Source: Sinisalibacter lacisalsi | Lineage (GTDB): Bacteria > Pseudomonadota > Alphaproteobacteria > Rhodobacterales > Rhodobacteraceae | Direction: 5' to 3' | NCBI RefSeq assembly: GCF_014640115.1 | Contig: NZ_BMGI01000001.1 | Coordinates: 146,501-210,500, forward strand | Length of the DNA: 64,000 nt | Shown here: piece after piece, positions 12,314 through 21,398 of the stretch | Position numbering within the stretch: the first letter of the stretch is position 1 | How the letters are laid out: each line of letters begins with the position of its first letter | Position numbers and translations under genes: made by a program | The notes under the pieces: model-generated | Databases searched by the model: none | What the model was told of the DNA's origin: nothing | The model's input: the letters and a program-made list of their open reading frames with translations, nothing else

Positions 12314-14242
12314 ATGTCAGACCGCCCGGTAACACCACTCCTCGACCGCATTGCCTCTCCCGCCGACATGAAGGGCCTCTCGGTCTCGGAACTGAGGCAG
12401 CTGGCAGACGAACTGAGGGCGGAGACGATCAGCGCGGTCTCGCAAACCGGGGGGCACCTCGGCGCCGGGCTTGGCGTGGTCGAACTCACCGTGGCGCTGC
12501 ACCATATCTTCGACACCCCGCGCGACCGGATCATCTGGGACGTGGGCCACCAGGTCTACCCCCACAAGATCCTGACCGGGCGGCGCGACCGTATTCGCAC
12601 GCTGCGCCAGAAAGGCGGGCTCTCGGGGTTCACCAAACGCTCGGAAAGCCCCTACGACCCCTTTGGCGCCGGCCATAGCTCCACCTCGATCTCGGCTGCG
12701 CTGGGCTACACCATGGCGCGCGAAATGGGCGGCACGCCCGATCCGGCGCTGGGCGACGCGGTGGCGGTGATCGGCGATGGCGCGATGAGCGCGGGCATGG
12801 CCTTCGAGGCGATGAACAACGCCGGCCACCTCAAGAGGCGGATGTTCGTCATCCTCAACGACAACGACATGTCGATCGCCCCGCCGGTCGGGGCGCTTTC
12901 GAACTATCTCACGCGGCTTTACGAAGCCGAACCGTTCCAGGAATTCAAGGCCGCCGCCAAGGGTGCGGTGAGCCTTCTGCCGCCGCCCTTCCAGGAAGGG
13001 GCACGCCGGGCGAAGGAAATCCTCAAGACGATGACCGTGGGCGGCACGATGTTCGAGGAGCTGGGCTTCTCCTATGTCGGCCCGATCGACGGCCACGACA
13101 TTGAGCATCTCGCGGGTGTGTTGCGCGCGGCGCATGACCATGCCACCGGGCCGGTTCTGATCCACATCATCACCAAGAAGGGCAAGGGCTACGCGCCCGC
13201 CGAAAACGCCAACGACCGTGGCCATGCGACCGCCAAGTTCGACATGATCACCGGCAAGCAGCACAAGTCGCCCTCGAACGCGCCGGCCTATACCAAGGTT
13301 TTCGGCAAGGTGCTGACCGATCTCGCGGTGCAGGACGACAAGGTTTGCGCCATCACCGCCGCGATGCCCGACGGCACCGGCGTTGGCATGATGGCCGAGC
13401 GCTACCCGAGCCGCACCTTCGACGTCGGCATCGCCGAGCAACATGCGGTGACCTTCTCCGCCGGGCTCGCCGCGGGCGGGATGAAGCCCTTCTGCGCGCT
13501 CTACTCCACCTTCCTGCAACGTGGTTACGACCAGATCGTGCATGACGTGGCGATCCAGCGCCTGCCGGTGCGCTTCATGATCGACCGCGCCGGGCTCGTC
13601 GGCCAGGACGGCGCGACTCATGCCGGCAGCTACGACCTTGCCTATCTCGGCAACCTGCCGGGCTTCATCATCATGGCGCCTTCGGACGAGGCGGAGCTGA
13701 TGCACATGGTCGCCACCGCCCACGCGATCGACGATGCCCCCTCGGCGGTGCGCTATCCGCGCGGTGAGGGCGTGGGCGTGGATATGCCCGAGGTTCCGCA
13801 CGTTCTCGAAATCGGCAAGGGCCGGATCGTGGCAGAGGGCAGCCGCGTGGCGATTCTTTCGCTCGGCACCCGGCTCGAGGAAGCACGAAAGGCCGCCGAA
13901 CGGCTCACCCAGCGTGGCATCACCCCGACCCTCGCCGACGCCCGCTTCATGAAGCCGCTCGACGAGGAGATGATCCTCGCCCTCGCGCGCGACCATGAAG
14001 TGCTCATCACCATCGAGGAGGGCGCGGTGGGCGGCTTCGGCAGCCATGTTGCCCAGCTTCTCGCCCAGAATGGCGTGTTCGACGGCGGCCTGAAGTTCCG
14101 CTCGATGTTTCTGCCTGACACCTTCATCGACCATGCGAGCCCCGCCCAGATGTATGAAGAGGCCGGGCTGACGGCCGCCGACATCGAAACCAAGGTGCTC
14201 GAAGCTCTCGGGATTGCCGAGATCGGGGCAAAAAGGGCCTGA
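12314..14242 (+). CDS. dxs: 1-deoxy-D-xylulose-5-phosphate synthase
   Basis: A 642-residue thiamine diphosphate enzyme for the first step of the MEP pathway (pyruvate plus glyceraldehyde-3-phosphate to DXP). Motifs: [18 protein letters not shown] (about residue 74), [14 protein letters not shown] (about 116), the ThDP motif [18 protein letters not shown] (about 155), and [15 protein letters not shown] (about 425). I start at the ATG at 12314, because a longer frame runs back inside ispA without a family-like sequence. The gap to ispA is 22 bases. Its need for thiamine diphosphate links loosely to the thiBPQ importer elsewhere in the window. Confidence 0.96.
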   Translation: MSDRPVTPLLDRIASPADMKGLSVSELRQLADELRAETISAVSQTGGHLGAGLGVVELTVALHHIFDTPRDRIIWDVGHQVYPHKILTGRRDRIRTLRQKGGLSGFTKRSESPYDPFGAGHSSTSISAALGYTMAREMGGTPDPALGDAVAVIGDGAMSAGMAFEAMNNAGHLKRRMFVILNDNDMSIAPPVGALSNYLTRLYEAEPFQEFKAAAKGAVSLLPPPFQEGARRAKEILKTMTVGGTMFEELGFSYVGPIDGHDIEHLAGVLRAAHDHATGPVLIHIITKKGKGYAPAENANDRGHATAKFDMITGKQHKSPSNAPAYTKVFGKVLTDLAVQDDKVCAITAAMPDGTGVGMMAERYPSRTFDVGIAEQHAVTFSAGLAAGGMKPFCALYSTFLQRGYDQIVHDVAIQRLPVRFMIDRAGLVGQDGATHAGSYDLAYLGNLPGFIIMAPSDEAELMHMVATAHAIDDAPSAVRYPRGEGVGVDMPEVPHVLEIGKGRIVAEGSRVAILSLGTRLEEARKAAERLTQRGITPTLADARFMKPLDEEMILALARDHEVLITIEEGAVGGFGSHVAQLLAQNGVFDGGLKFRSMFLPDTFIDHASPAQMYEEAGLTAADIETKVLEALGIAEIGAKRA

Positions 14243-14373
14243 AACCGGCGGGATTGCTTCCCTCCTGCAACAGTCAAGCCGGACTCGCGGCGCCTTTTCG
14301 CCCAATGCTGGACTTGGCGAACCACGCGCACGATAATTACCCCATCCATTTGCTCAAACTTGGGGTAAGACAG

Positions 14374-14559
14374 ATGAAAAAACTCGTTCTCGGCGCGGCC
14401 TTCGCGCTCGCTGCCTCGACTGCGATGGCCGGCTCCGTTGCCGAGCCCGTGCTCGATCAGGAAATCATCATCGAACAGGCGCCCGCCTCGTCGGTGAACC
14501 ACCACATCCTGCCGCCGCTGTTCTTCGTGCTCTTCGTGGGCGGCGCGGTGCTGCTCTGA
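14374..14559 (+). CDS. Small exported protein with C-terminal hydrophobic tail
   Basis: A 61-residue product preceded by GGGGTAAG. It begins with a clear signal peptide (MKKLVLGAAFALAASTAMAG), has a short acidic linker (EPVLDQEIIIEQ), and ends with a hydrophobic stretch (PPLFFVLFVGGAVLL). It resembles a group of tiny Rhodobacterales proteins that databases sometimes mislabel as ferrochelatase; nothing here supports an enzyme. It probably remains in the membrane or envelope. Function is unknown. A strong terminator follows. Confidence 0.75.
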   Translation: MKKLVLGAAFALAASTAMAGSVAEPVLDQEIIIEQAPASSVNHHILPPLFFVLFVGGAVLL

Positions 14560-14587
14560 ACAAGAACCCAGGGTAACGGTTCAGGAG

Positions 14588-14610
14588 CGGGGCGCTTTCG
14601 TGGCGCCCCG
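14588..14610 (+). terminator. Terminator between convergent genes
   Basis: An 8-bp perfect GC-rich stem (14588-14595 with 14603-14610), a 7-base loop, and a T-rich tail (TTCTCATTTC) lie between the small exported gene and the convergent SDR gene. It probably ends the plus-strand transcript. Confidence 0.75.
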
Positions 14611-14613
14611 TTC

Positions 14614-15477
14614 TCATTTCTCGTCGGCGAGAAGCGCGGCGAGACCTTCGCGGTAGGTCGGATAGATCAGGTTCACACCCAGATCGTCCTTGATCCTGCT
14701 GTTCCTCACCCGCTTGGATTCGGCATAGAAACTGCGCGCCATCGGCGTCATCGCGGCGGTGGCGTAGTCTTCGGGCGGCGGCAGATCGACGCCCAGAAGC
14801 GCGGCGGCATGGGCCAGCACATCCTGCGGCGGGGCCGCCTCGTTGTCACAGACGTTATAGACAGCGCCAGGATCGGGCTTTTCGATGCTCGCCGCCAGCA
14901 CCTGCGCGATATCATCCACGTGGATCCGGCTGAAGACCTGGTCTTTCTTGATGATCTGCCGTGCGGTGCCACGCCGCACCTTGGCGAAAGGGCCACGCCC
15001 CGGACCGTAGATGCCGGCAAGGCGGAAGATGTGCAGCGGCAGCCCGGCCTCGTCCGCGAGCGCCTGCCATTGCGCCTCGGCCTTTACCCGCTGATGGCCG
15101 CGCCGGGTTGCGGGCGTGAGGGGTGTGCGCTCGTCGACCCAACCGCCGGCATGGTCGCCGTAAACGCCGGTGGTCGAGAGATAGCCGACCCATTCAAGAT
15201 GGTCCGCATTGGCCGCGATCTCGTCGCGTAACACCGCCAGAACCGGATCGCCCTCATCATCGGGCGCCGCGGAGAGCAAAAGATGCGTGGCCGCCGCCAG
15301 AGGTGCCGCCATATCGGCCCCCGGCCAGATCACCGGCTCGACCCCCTTGCCCCGAAGCGCCTCCGCCTTCTCGGGGCTGCGGGTGGTGCCGATCACCCGC
15401 CAGCCTTGCGGGATCAGCAACCGCGAAAGCGCGCGGGCGGAGAAGCCATGGCCGAAGGAAAGGAGCGTCTTGGTCAT
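14614..15477 (-). CDS. NAD-dependent epimerase/dehydratase-like SDR protein
   Basis: A 287-residue extended SDR of the YeeZ type. The N-terminal nucleotide site is degenerate (SFGHGFSARALSRLL instead of GXXGXXG), followed by GTTRSPEKAEALR. The active-site region is STTGVYGDHAGGWVDE with YG at the usual serine/tyrosine area, and later FRLAGIYGPGRGPFAKV and RIHVDDIAQVL are family-like. The exact substrate is unknown. The ATG at 15477 was chosen; one nearby upstream ATG (15486) is possible and neither has a good ribosome site. It is divergent from the adenine deaminase gene. Confidence 0.82.
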   Translation of the reverse strand: MTKTLLSFGHGFSARALSRLLIPQGWRVIGTTRSPEKAEALRGKGVEPVIWPGADMAAPLAAATHLLLSAAPDDEGDPVLAVLRDEIAANADHLEWVGYLSTTGVYGDHAGGWVDERTPLTPATRRGHQRVKAEAQWQALADEAGLPLHIFRLAGIYGPGRGPFAKVRRGTARQIIKKDQVFSRIHVDDIAQVLAASIEKPDPGAVYNVCDNEAAPPQDVLAHAAALLGVDLPPPEDYATAAMTPMARSFYAESKRVRNSRIKDDLGVNLIYPTYREGLAALLADEK

Positions 15478-15552
15478 GCCCGGCATCTTGGCGTTACGCG
15501 GCCGTGATGCAAGAGGGCTTGCGCTCACCTCCCGATTCTCCACTATTGCTCC

Positions 15553-17358
15553 ATGTCGAACCAAATGATCAAATCCTGGGCCGAGGTTGCCCCCCGCCTG
15601 ATCGCCGTTGCCGCCGGACGCGAGCCCGCCGATTGCGTGATCCGGGGCGGAAAGCTCGTGAACGTGCATAGCCGCGAGGTGCTCGACGGTTGGCAGGTGG
15701 CCATCGCAGACGGGCGTTTCGCCTATGTCGGGCCGGATGCCACGCATTGTATCGGCGAGCGCACCGAGATCATCGAAGCCGAGGGGCGCTACCTGATCCC
15801 CGGCCTCTGCGACGCGCATATGCACATTGAGAGCGGCATGCTCACACCCGCCGAATTCGCCCGCGCGGTGATTCCGCACGGCACCACGAGCATGTTCACC
15901 GATCCGCACGAGATCGCCAACGTGCTGGGGCTGGAAGGCGTGCGGCTGATGCACGACGAGGCGATGATGCAGCCCGTCAACATCTTCACCCAGATGCCTT
16001 CCTGCGCGCCCTCCGCGCCGGGGCTGGAAACCACCGGACACGAGATCACGCCTGAAGATGTGGCCGAGGCGATGACATGGCCCGGCATCGTGGGCTTGGG
16101 CGAAATGATGAACTTCCCCGGCGTGATCCATGCCGACCCGAAAATGCTGGCCGAGATCGCCGCGACCCAGGCCGCTGGCAAGACGGTGGGCGGGCATTAC
16201 GCCAGCCCCGATCTCGGCCCGGCCTTCCACGCCTACGCGGCGGGTGGACCGGCGGACGACCACGAAGGCACCTGCGAAGCCGATGCCGTCGCCCGGGTGC
16301 GGCAAGGCATGCGCTCGATGATGCGGCTCGGTTCGGCCTGGTATGACGTTGAAAGCCAGATCACGGCGGTGACCGAGAAGGGGCTCGATCCCCGCAACTT
16401 CATCCTCTGCACCGACGACAGCCATTCCGGCACGCTGGTGAACGATGGCCACATGAACCGCGTCGTGCGCCATGCCATCGCTTGCGGCGCCGATCCGCTG
16501 GTGGCGCTGCAGATGGCCACGATCAACACCGCCACGCATTTCGGCCTTGAGCGCGAGCTGGGCAGCATCGCACCGGGGCGACGCGCCGACGTGATCCTCA
16601 CCGCCGATCTCGTCACCCTGCCGATCGAGCGGGTGATCGCGCGCGGGCGGACGGTGGCGATCGGCGGGCGGATCACGGTGGAATGCCCGCATCTCGACTG
16701 GCCCGATCATGCGCGCAACACGGTGCATCTCGGCAAGGTGCTCGCGGCGGCTGATTTCGAAATCAGCGCACCGGACGGGGCCAACACCGTCACCGCCAAG
16801 GTGATCGGCGTGATCGAGAACCAGGCACCGACGAAGGCGCTCACCGCCGATCTGGCTGTCGAGGGCGGGATCGTGCAGCCCGACGAAGGCGCGGGCGTGG
16901 CGCAGATCGCCCTTGTCGAGCGGCACCGGGGCACCGGCGGGGTGACCAACGGCTTCGTCTCCGGCTTCGGATACAAAGGCCGCATGGCGCTGGCCTCGAC
17001 GGTAGCGCATGACAGTCACCACATGATCGTGGTGGGCACCGACCGCGAGAACATGGCGTTGGCCGCGAACCGGTTGGGCGAGGTGGGCGGCGGCATCACC
17101 GTGTTCCGCGATGGCCGCGAAATCGCGCTGGTGGAACTGCCCATCGCCGGACTGATGAGCGAAGACCGTGCCGAAACCGTGGCGCTCAAGGCCGACCGTA
17201 TGGTGGAGGCGATGGCCGAATGCGGCTGCACGCTCAACAACGCCTACATGCAGCACTCGTTGCTCGCGCTGGTCGTGATCCCGGAGCTTCGGATATCCGA
17301 TCTGGGGCTGGTGGACGTGACCCGTTTTGAAATCACCGACCTGTTCGAGGAGGCCTGA
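15553..17358 (+). CDS. ade: Adenine deaminase
   Basis: A 601-residue amidohydrolase that converts adenine to hypoxanthine in purine salvage. Seen are the N-terminal beta-sandwich part, the metal-binding motif CDAHMHIES (about residue 90), HGTTSMFTDPHEIANV, and the C-terminal half with GYKGRMALASTVAHDSHH typical of bacterial adenine deaminase rather than the eukaryotic-like adenosine deaminase fold. The TGA stop shares its A with the ATG of amn, so the two are translationally coupled and act on the same purine pool. Confidence 0.95.
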   Translation: MSNQMIKSWAEVAPRLIAVAAGREPADCVIRGGKLVNVHSREVLDGWQVAIADGRFAYVGPDATHCIGERTEIIEAEGRYLIPGLCDAHMHIESGMLTPAEFARAVIPHGTTSMFTDPHEIANVLGLEGVRLMHDEAMMQPVNIFTQMPSCAPSAPGLETTGHEITPEDVAEAMTWPGIVGLGEMMNFPGVIHADPKMLAEIAATQAAGKTVGGHYASPDLGPAFHAYAAGGPADDHEGTCEADAVARVRQGMRSMMRLGSAWYDVESQITAVTEKGLDPRNFILCTDDSHSGTLVNDGHMNRVVRHAIACGADPLVALQMATINTATHFGLERELGSIAPGRRADVILTADLVTLPIERVIARGRTVAIGGRITVECPHLDWPDHARNTVHLGKVLAAADFEISAPDGANTVTAKVIGVIENQAPTKALTADLAVEGGIVQPDEGAGVAQIALVERHRGTGGVTNGFVSGFGYKGRMALASTVAHDSHHMIVVGTDRENMALAANRLGEVGGGITVFRDGREIALVELPIAGLMSEDRAETVALKADRMVEAMAECGCTLNNAYMQHSLLALVVIPELRISDLGLVDVTRFEITDLFEEA

Positions 17359-18842
17359 TGCCGGCCCGTTCCCAAATCGACCGGATCGTCTCGCACGACG
17401 TTCCCGCCCCGCAGAGCTTCACCGATGCCGCCGCCGCCGTGGCCCGGCTCGAAGAGCTTTATGATGCCGCCTGCGATTTTCTCGCGCACACATTTTCGGA
17501 GCAGGCCACCGCCGCCGTGGCGCCCGGCACCCGCTTCCGCGCCTTCTACCCCGAGGTGCGGCTGTATACCACGAGCCACGCCCAGACCGACACGCGCCTG
17601 AGCTTCGGCCATGTCGCGGGGCCGGGCAGCTACTCCACCACGATCACCCGTCCCGACCTGTTCCGCCACTACCTAACCCAGCAGATCGGGCTGCTTGTGC
17701 AGAACCACGCGGTGCCCGTGGAGGTCGGCTATTCGCAAACGCCGATCCCGGTGCATTTCGCCGTTTCGGGGCGTGACATCAACGTGCCGCAGGAAGGCGC
17801 CATGGCCTATCCCCTGCGCGACGTGTTCGACGTGCCCGACCTCACCACGACGAACGACGATATCGTGAACGGGCTCGGCTACACCCACGAAGACGGCTCG
17901 CAGCCGCTTGCCGCCTTCACCGCCCAGCGCATCGACTATTCGCTCGCACGCCTCACGCATTACACGGCGACCGACCCGGGCCATTTCCAGAACCACGTGC
18001 TGTTCACCAACTACCAGTTCTACGTCGAGGAATTCGAAGCCTACGCCCGCACCGTGCTGGCCGATCCCGAGAGCGGTTACGTGAGCTTCGTGAGCCCCGG
18101 CAATTGCGAGATCTTCGACGGCGAATGCGAGATCGACCGCCCGGCGAAACTGCCGCAGATGCCCACCTATCACCTCAAGCGGAAGGATGGATCGGGGATC
18201 TCGCTCGTCAACATCGGCGTGGGCCCTTCGAATGCGAAGACCGCAACTGACCACATCGCCGTTCTGCGCCCGCATGCCTGGCTGATGGTGGGTCATTGCG
18301 CCGGCCTGCGCAATTCGCAGCGGCTGGGCGACTTCGTGCTCGCCCATGCCTACCTGCGCGAAGACAAGGTGCTCGACGACGATCTGCCGATCTGGGTGCC
18401 GGTGCCGCCGCTCGCGGAAATCCAGATCGCGCTGGAAGCGGCGGTGGCGGATGTGACCGAGCTTCAGGGCTTCGAGCTGAAGCGCATCATGCGCACCGGC
18501 ACCGTGGCGAGCTTCGACAACCGCAACTGGGAACTGCGTGAACACACCGGCCCGGTGCAGCGCCTGAGCCAGTCCCGCGCCATCGCGCTCGACATGGAAA
18601 GCGCCACCATCGCGGCCAACGGCTTCCGCTTCCGGGTGCCCTATGGCACGCTGCTTTGCGTCTCCGACAAACCGCTCCACGGCGAGTTGAAATTGCCCGG
18701 CATGGCGACGGAGTTTTACACCACGCAGGTGCTTCGCCACCTGCTGATCGGCATCCGGGCAATGGAGCGCCTGCGGGAAATGCCGCTCGAGCGCATCCAC
18801 AGCCGCAAACTGCGCTCCTTCGACGAAACCGCCTTCCTGTGA
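17358..18842 (+). CDS. amn: AMP nucleosidase
   Basis: A 494-residue enzyme that splits AMP into adenine and ribose-5-phosphate. It has the N-terminal AMN domain (with FRAFYPEVRLYTTSHAQTDTRLSFGHV) and a C-terminal nucleoside-phosphorylase fold (GVGPSNAKTATDHIAVLRPHAWLMVGHCAG, and DMESATIAANGFRFRVPYGTLLCVSDKPLHG). Length matches E. coli Amn. It is coupled to ade by a one-base stop/start overlap. Together they take AMP through adenine to hypoxanthine. Confidence 0.95.
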   Translation: MPARSQIDRIVSHDVPAPQSFTDAAAAVARLEELYDAACDFLAHTFSEQATAAVAPGTRFRAFYPEVRLYTTSHAQTDTRLSFGHVAGPGSYSTTITRPDLFRHYLTQQIGLLVQNHAVPVEVGYSQTPIPVHFAVSGRDINVPQEGAMAYPLRDVFDVPDLTTTNDDIVNGLGYTHEDGSQPLAAFTAQRIDYSLARLTHYTATDPGHFQNHVLFTNYQFYVEEFEAYARTVLADPESGYVSFVSPGNCEIFDGECEIDRPAKLPQMPTYHLKRKDGSGISLVNIGVGPSNAKTATDHIAVLRPHAWLMVGHCAGLRNSQRLGDFVLAHAYLREDKVLDDDLPIWVPVPPLAEIQIALEAAVADVTELQGFELKRIMRTGTVASFDNRNWELREHTGPVQRLSQSRAIALDMESATIAANGFRFRVPYGTLLCVSDKPLHGELKLPGMATEFYTTQVLRHLLIGIRAMERLREMPLERIHSRKLRSFDETAFL

Positions 18843-18904
18843 ACGAACGAGGGGCCAAAACAGGCAAAAAGACGCAAAAACCCTTTATTTTTCTGCGCAA
18901 AACG

Positions 18905-18922
18905 CGCACAAATTGTTGTGCG
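18905..18922. promoter_or_regulatory. Inverted repeat upstream of the HU gene
   Basis: Perfect 7-base arms CGCACAA / TTGTGCG are separated by 4 bases, about 70 bases before the HU start and 63 bases after amn. There is no T-run after it, so it looks more like an operator than a terminator. The surrounding 18850-18990 stretch is unusually A-rich for this genome, as expected of a promoter. Confidence 0.55.
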
Positions 18923-18990
18923 GTCCTTCTACATTACGTTAAATGCCCGGAATGAAACCCCAAGTATTGGGATATCTGAGGAGAAGATAC

Positions 18991-19278
18991 ATGGCGAAAC
19001 CGATGACCAAAACCCAACTGGTGGCCGCTCTGGCCGACGAAATGGGTGGTGACAAGAAGACGGCCTCGTCGGCGCTGGATGCGATCGTTTCGGTGATCAC
19101 CAAGGAAGTCTCGGGCGGCGGTGCCGTAACGCTTCCCGGCGTTGGCAAGTTCTACCTGCGCGAGCGCCCCGAGCGCATGGTGCGCAACCCCGCCACCGGC
19201 GAGCAGATCAAGAAAGAGGCCGACAAGGTGGTGAAGGTCACCGTTGCGAAGGCCCTCAAGGACGCCGCCAACGGCTGA
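18991..19278 (+). CDS. HU-family DNA-binding protein
   Basis: A 95-residue nucleoid protein. The ATG is preceded by AGGAG with proper spacing; a longer in-frame start at 18943 gives a non-family extension. The sequence shows the HU helical dimerisation part (MTKTQLVAALADEMGGDKKTA), the beta-arm region (GVGKFYLRERPERMVRNPATGEQIKKEA; the conserved RNPATGE is the arm tip) and the final helix KVTVAKALKDA. It bends DNA without strong sequence preference. It stands alone between an inverted repeat and a terminator. Confidence 0.95.
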   Translation: MAKPMTKTQLVAALADEMGGDKKTASSALDAIVSVITKEVSGGGAVTLPGVGKFYLRERPERMVRNPATGEQIKKEADKVVKVTVAKALKDAANG

Positions 19279-19304
19279 TCCTTGAACCTGCACGGAATTT
19301 CGTT

Positions 19305-19330
19305 AAGGGTCGCCTTCCGGGCGGCCCTTT
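19305..19330 (+). terminator. Terminator of the HU gene
   Basis: A 10-bp stem with one G-T mismatch (19305-19314 with 19320-19329) and a 5-base loop runs into TTTTC. The next gene's ribosome site follows at once. Confidence 0.8.
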
Positions 19331-19355
19331 TCATTTGGAGGAACGGTACTTGCGC

Positions 19356-20231
19356 ATGGATATCCGCGCCCTTGTGATGGGGCTGGCCTTCGCCTTCATG
19401 TGGTCGTCGGCCTTCACCTCGGCCCGCATCATCGTGGCCGACGCGCCGCCGATCACCACCCTGGCCATCCGCTTCGTGATCTCCGGGCTGCTCGGGATCG
19501 CCATCGCCGCGGCGTTGGGGCAAAAGATCAGCCTGACGCGCGGGCAATGGATCTCGGTCGTGGTGTTCGGCATAAGCCAGAACGCGCTCTACCTTGGCCT
19601 CAATTTCGTGGCGATGCAGTGGATCGAAGCGGGGTTCGCCTCGATCATCGCCTCGTCGATGCCACTGATCGTGGCCGCGCTGGGCTGGGCCGTCTTCCGC
19701 GACAAGCTCACGCCGCTGGCGCTGACGGGCCTCGTCCTGGGCTTCGCGGGCGTGGCACTGATCATGGGCACGCGGATCTCGGGCGGCGTCGACCTTATCG
19801 GCATTGCGCTTTGCGTGATCGCGGCGCTCGCCCTCGCGGTCGCCACCCTGACGGTGCGCACCGCCTCGGGCGGCGGCAACCTGCTGATGGTGGTCGGCCT
19901 GCAGATGATCGTGGGCGCCGTCGTGCTCGCACCCTTCGGGATCGCCTTCGAAACCCTCGAGGTGACATGGAGCTGGCAGCTCGTTGCGGCCTTCATCTAT
20001 ACCACGTTGATCCCCGGCCTTGCCGCCACATGGGTCTGGTTTGCCCTGGTGGGGCGGATCGGCCCGGTGCGCGCCTCCACCTTCCACTTCCTCAACCCGT
20101 TTTTCGGCGTCACCATTGCCGCGCTCCTGCTCGGCGAAGAGCTTGGGCCGCTCGACGTGGTCGGCGTGGCCATCGTCACCGTGGGGATCCTCGCGGTGCA
20201 ACTGGCGAAACAAAAGCCAACGGCTTCGTGA
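19356..20231 (+). CDS. DMT-family transporter (EamA domains)
   Basis: About 291 residues, ten predicted membrane helices made of two EamA repeats (residues roughly 5-135 and 145-285). Each repeat contains the family pattern, for example MWSSAFTSARIIV at the start and GPVRASTFHFLNPFFGV in the second half. Members export amino acids or metabolites; the substrate is unknown. GGAGG at 19337 is 8 bases from an in-frame TTG at 19350 and 14 from the ATG at 19356, so the TTG could be the true start. Confidence 0.88.
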   Translation: MDIRALVMGLAFAFMWSSAFTSARIIVADAPPITTLAIRFVISGLLGIAIAAALGQKISLTRGQWISVVVFGISQNALYLGLNFVAMQWIEAGFASIIASSMPLIVAALGWAVFRDKLTPLALTGLVLGFAGVALIMGTRISGGVDLIGIALCVIAALALAVATLTVRTASGGGNLLMVVGLQMIVGAVVLAPFGIAFETLEVTWSWQLVAAFIYTTLIPGLAATWVWFALVGRIGPVRASTFHFLNPFFGVTIAALLLGEELGPLDVVGVAIVTVGILAVQLAKQKPTAS

Positions 20232-20277
20232 AATCTGTTGAGATGACTTTGCCCGGCTTCGGCGTAGCCTCCTGCGA

Positions 20278-20973
20278 ATGGATTACCTGCTCGCCTATGC
20301 CGCCGGGCTTCTGACCCTGATCAACCCCTGCGTTCTGCCGGTGGTGCCGATCGTGCTGGCCAGCGCGCTGCAAACCTCGCGCCTCGGCCCGGTCGCGCTC
20401 GCGGGCGGAATGAGCCTGTCCTTCGTCGTGTTCGGGTTGCTTGTGACCAGCGTCGGTTACGCCATCGGCCTCACCGAAGACACGCTCGCACAGGCTGGCG
20501 CGGTTCTGATGATCGGCTTCGGGCTGGTGCTGCTTGTCCCACGCGCCAACGCCGCCTTCGCCGGGGCCACGGCGGGGCTTTCAGCGCGAGCGGATAGCGG
20601 CATGGAGAGCCTGCCGCGCGCCGGGCTAACCGGGCAATTTGCCGGCGGGCTGCTGCTCGGCGCGGTCTGGAGCCCCTGCATCGGCCCCACCCTCGGCGGC
20701 GCCATCGCCCTCGCCGCACAGGGCGAAAGCCTCGCCCATGCCGGCGCGATCATGACAGGCTTCGCGCTTGGCGTCTCGACGCTCATCCTCGCGCTCGCCT
20801 ACGGCCTGCGCACCACCAACCTGCGCCCGCTTTCGACCGCCGCCAAGCCCCTGCTCGGCGGCGCCTTCCTGCTGGTGGGCCTCGCCATCCTGTTCGGTTT
20901 GCATCACCTCGCCGAGGCCTGGCTCATCGGCGTGATGCCGCCCTGGCTTCTCGAACTGTCCGTATCCCTCTGA
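20278..20973 (+). CDS. ccdA: CcdA/DsbD-like thiol transport membrane protein
   Basis: A 231-residue protein with six predicted membrane helices. Two conserved cysteines lie in proline-containing contexts, NPCVLPVVP (about residue 18) and SPCIGPTLGG (about 138), as in CcdA, which moves reducing power across the inner membrane for cytochrome c maturation and periplasmic thiol reduction. The next gene, 11 bases downstream, encodes a periplasmic thioredoxin, a likely redox partner. CcdA and the short DsbD-type proteins cannot be separated fully by sequence reading. Confidence 0.88.
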   Translation: MDYLLAYAAGLLTLINPCVLPVVPIVLASALQTSRLGPVALAGGMSLSFVVFGLLVTSVGYAIGLTEDTLAQAGAVLMIGFGLVLLVPRANAAFAGATAGLSARADSGMESLPRAGLTGQFAGGLLLGAVWSPCIGPTLGGAIALAAQGESLAHAGAIMTGFALGVSTLILALAYGLRTTNLRPLSTAAKPLLGGAFLLVGLAILFGLHHLAEAWLIGVMPPWLLELSVSL

Positions 20974-20984
20974 AGGAGACCGCC

Positions 20985-21398
20985 ATGAACCGCCGCGCCT
21001 TTCTCGCCACCCTGCCCGCGGCCACTCTGCTGCCCCGGCTGGGCCTCGCCGCGCCAATCCCTTACGCGCCGGGGCTGATCAACGAACGCCTCGACGCGGG
21101 CGAGACGCTCTTTGTCGACTTCTACGCCCCGTGGTGCGGCACCTGCATCGTGCAGCATCGGGTGATGGACAAGCTCAAGGCCGAAAACCCGGCCTATGAA
21201 CAAAAGATCACCTTCATCGAGGTGGATTGGGACAGCTGGAAGCGCTCGGAACTCACCGCCGCGCTCAACGTGCCGCGCCGTTCCACCCTGATCGCCATCG
21301 GCCCGGACCGGCGCGAAATCGGCCGCATCGTGGCCGGCACGTCGCGCGACGAGATCAAGGCGCTTTTCGACGCGGCGCTGGCGGCAGCTTCGGCCTAA
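20985..21398 (+). CDS. Exported thioredoxin-family protein
   Basis: A 137-residue thioredoxin-fold protein with an N-terminal signal MNRRAFLATLPAATLL that has a twin-arginine pattern (RRAFL) and a cleavage-like LGLAA. The active site is WCGTC (about residue 46) in FYAPWCGTC. It follows ccdA closely after GGAG, so the pair probably works as a membrane electron relay plus periplasmic acceptor. Its TAA stop overlaps the convergent stop of the AEC transporter gene. Confidence 0.88.
   Translation: MNRRAFLATLPAATLLPRLGLAAPIPYAPGLINERLDAGETLFVDFYAPWCGTCIVQHRVMDKLKAENPAYEQKITFIEVDWDSWKRSELTAALNVPRRSTLIAIGPDRREIGRIVAGTSRDEIKALFDAALAAASA

Noticed and set aside
14614-17256. An 880-residue minus-strand frame covering the SDR gene and the antisense of ade
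   Set aside because: Only the last 287 residues (from 15477) resemble a protein family; the rest is antisense to ade.
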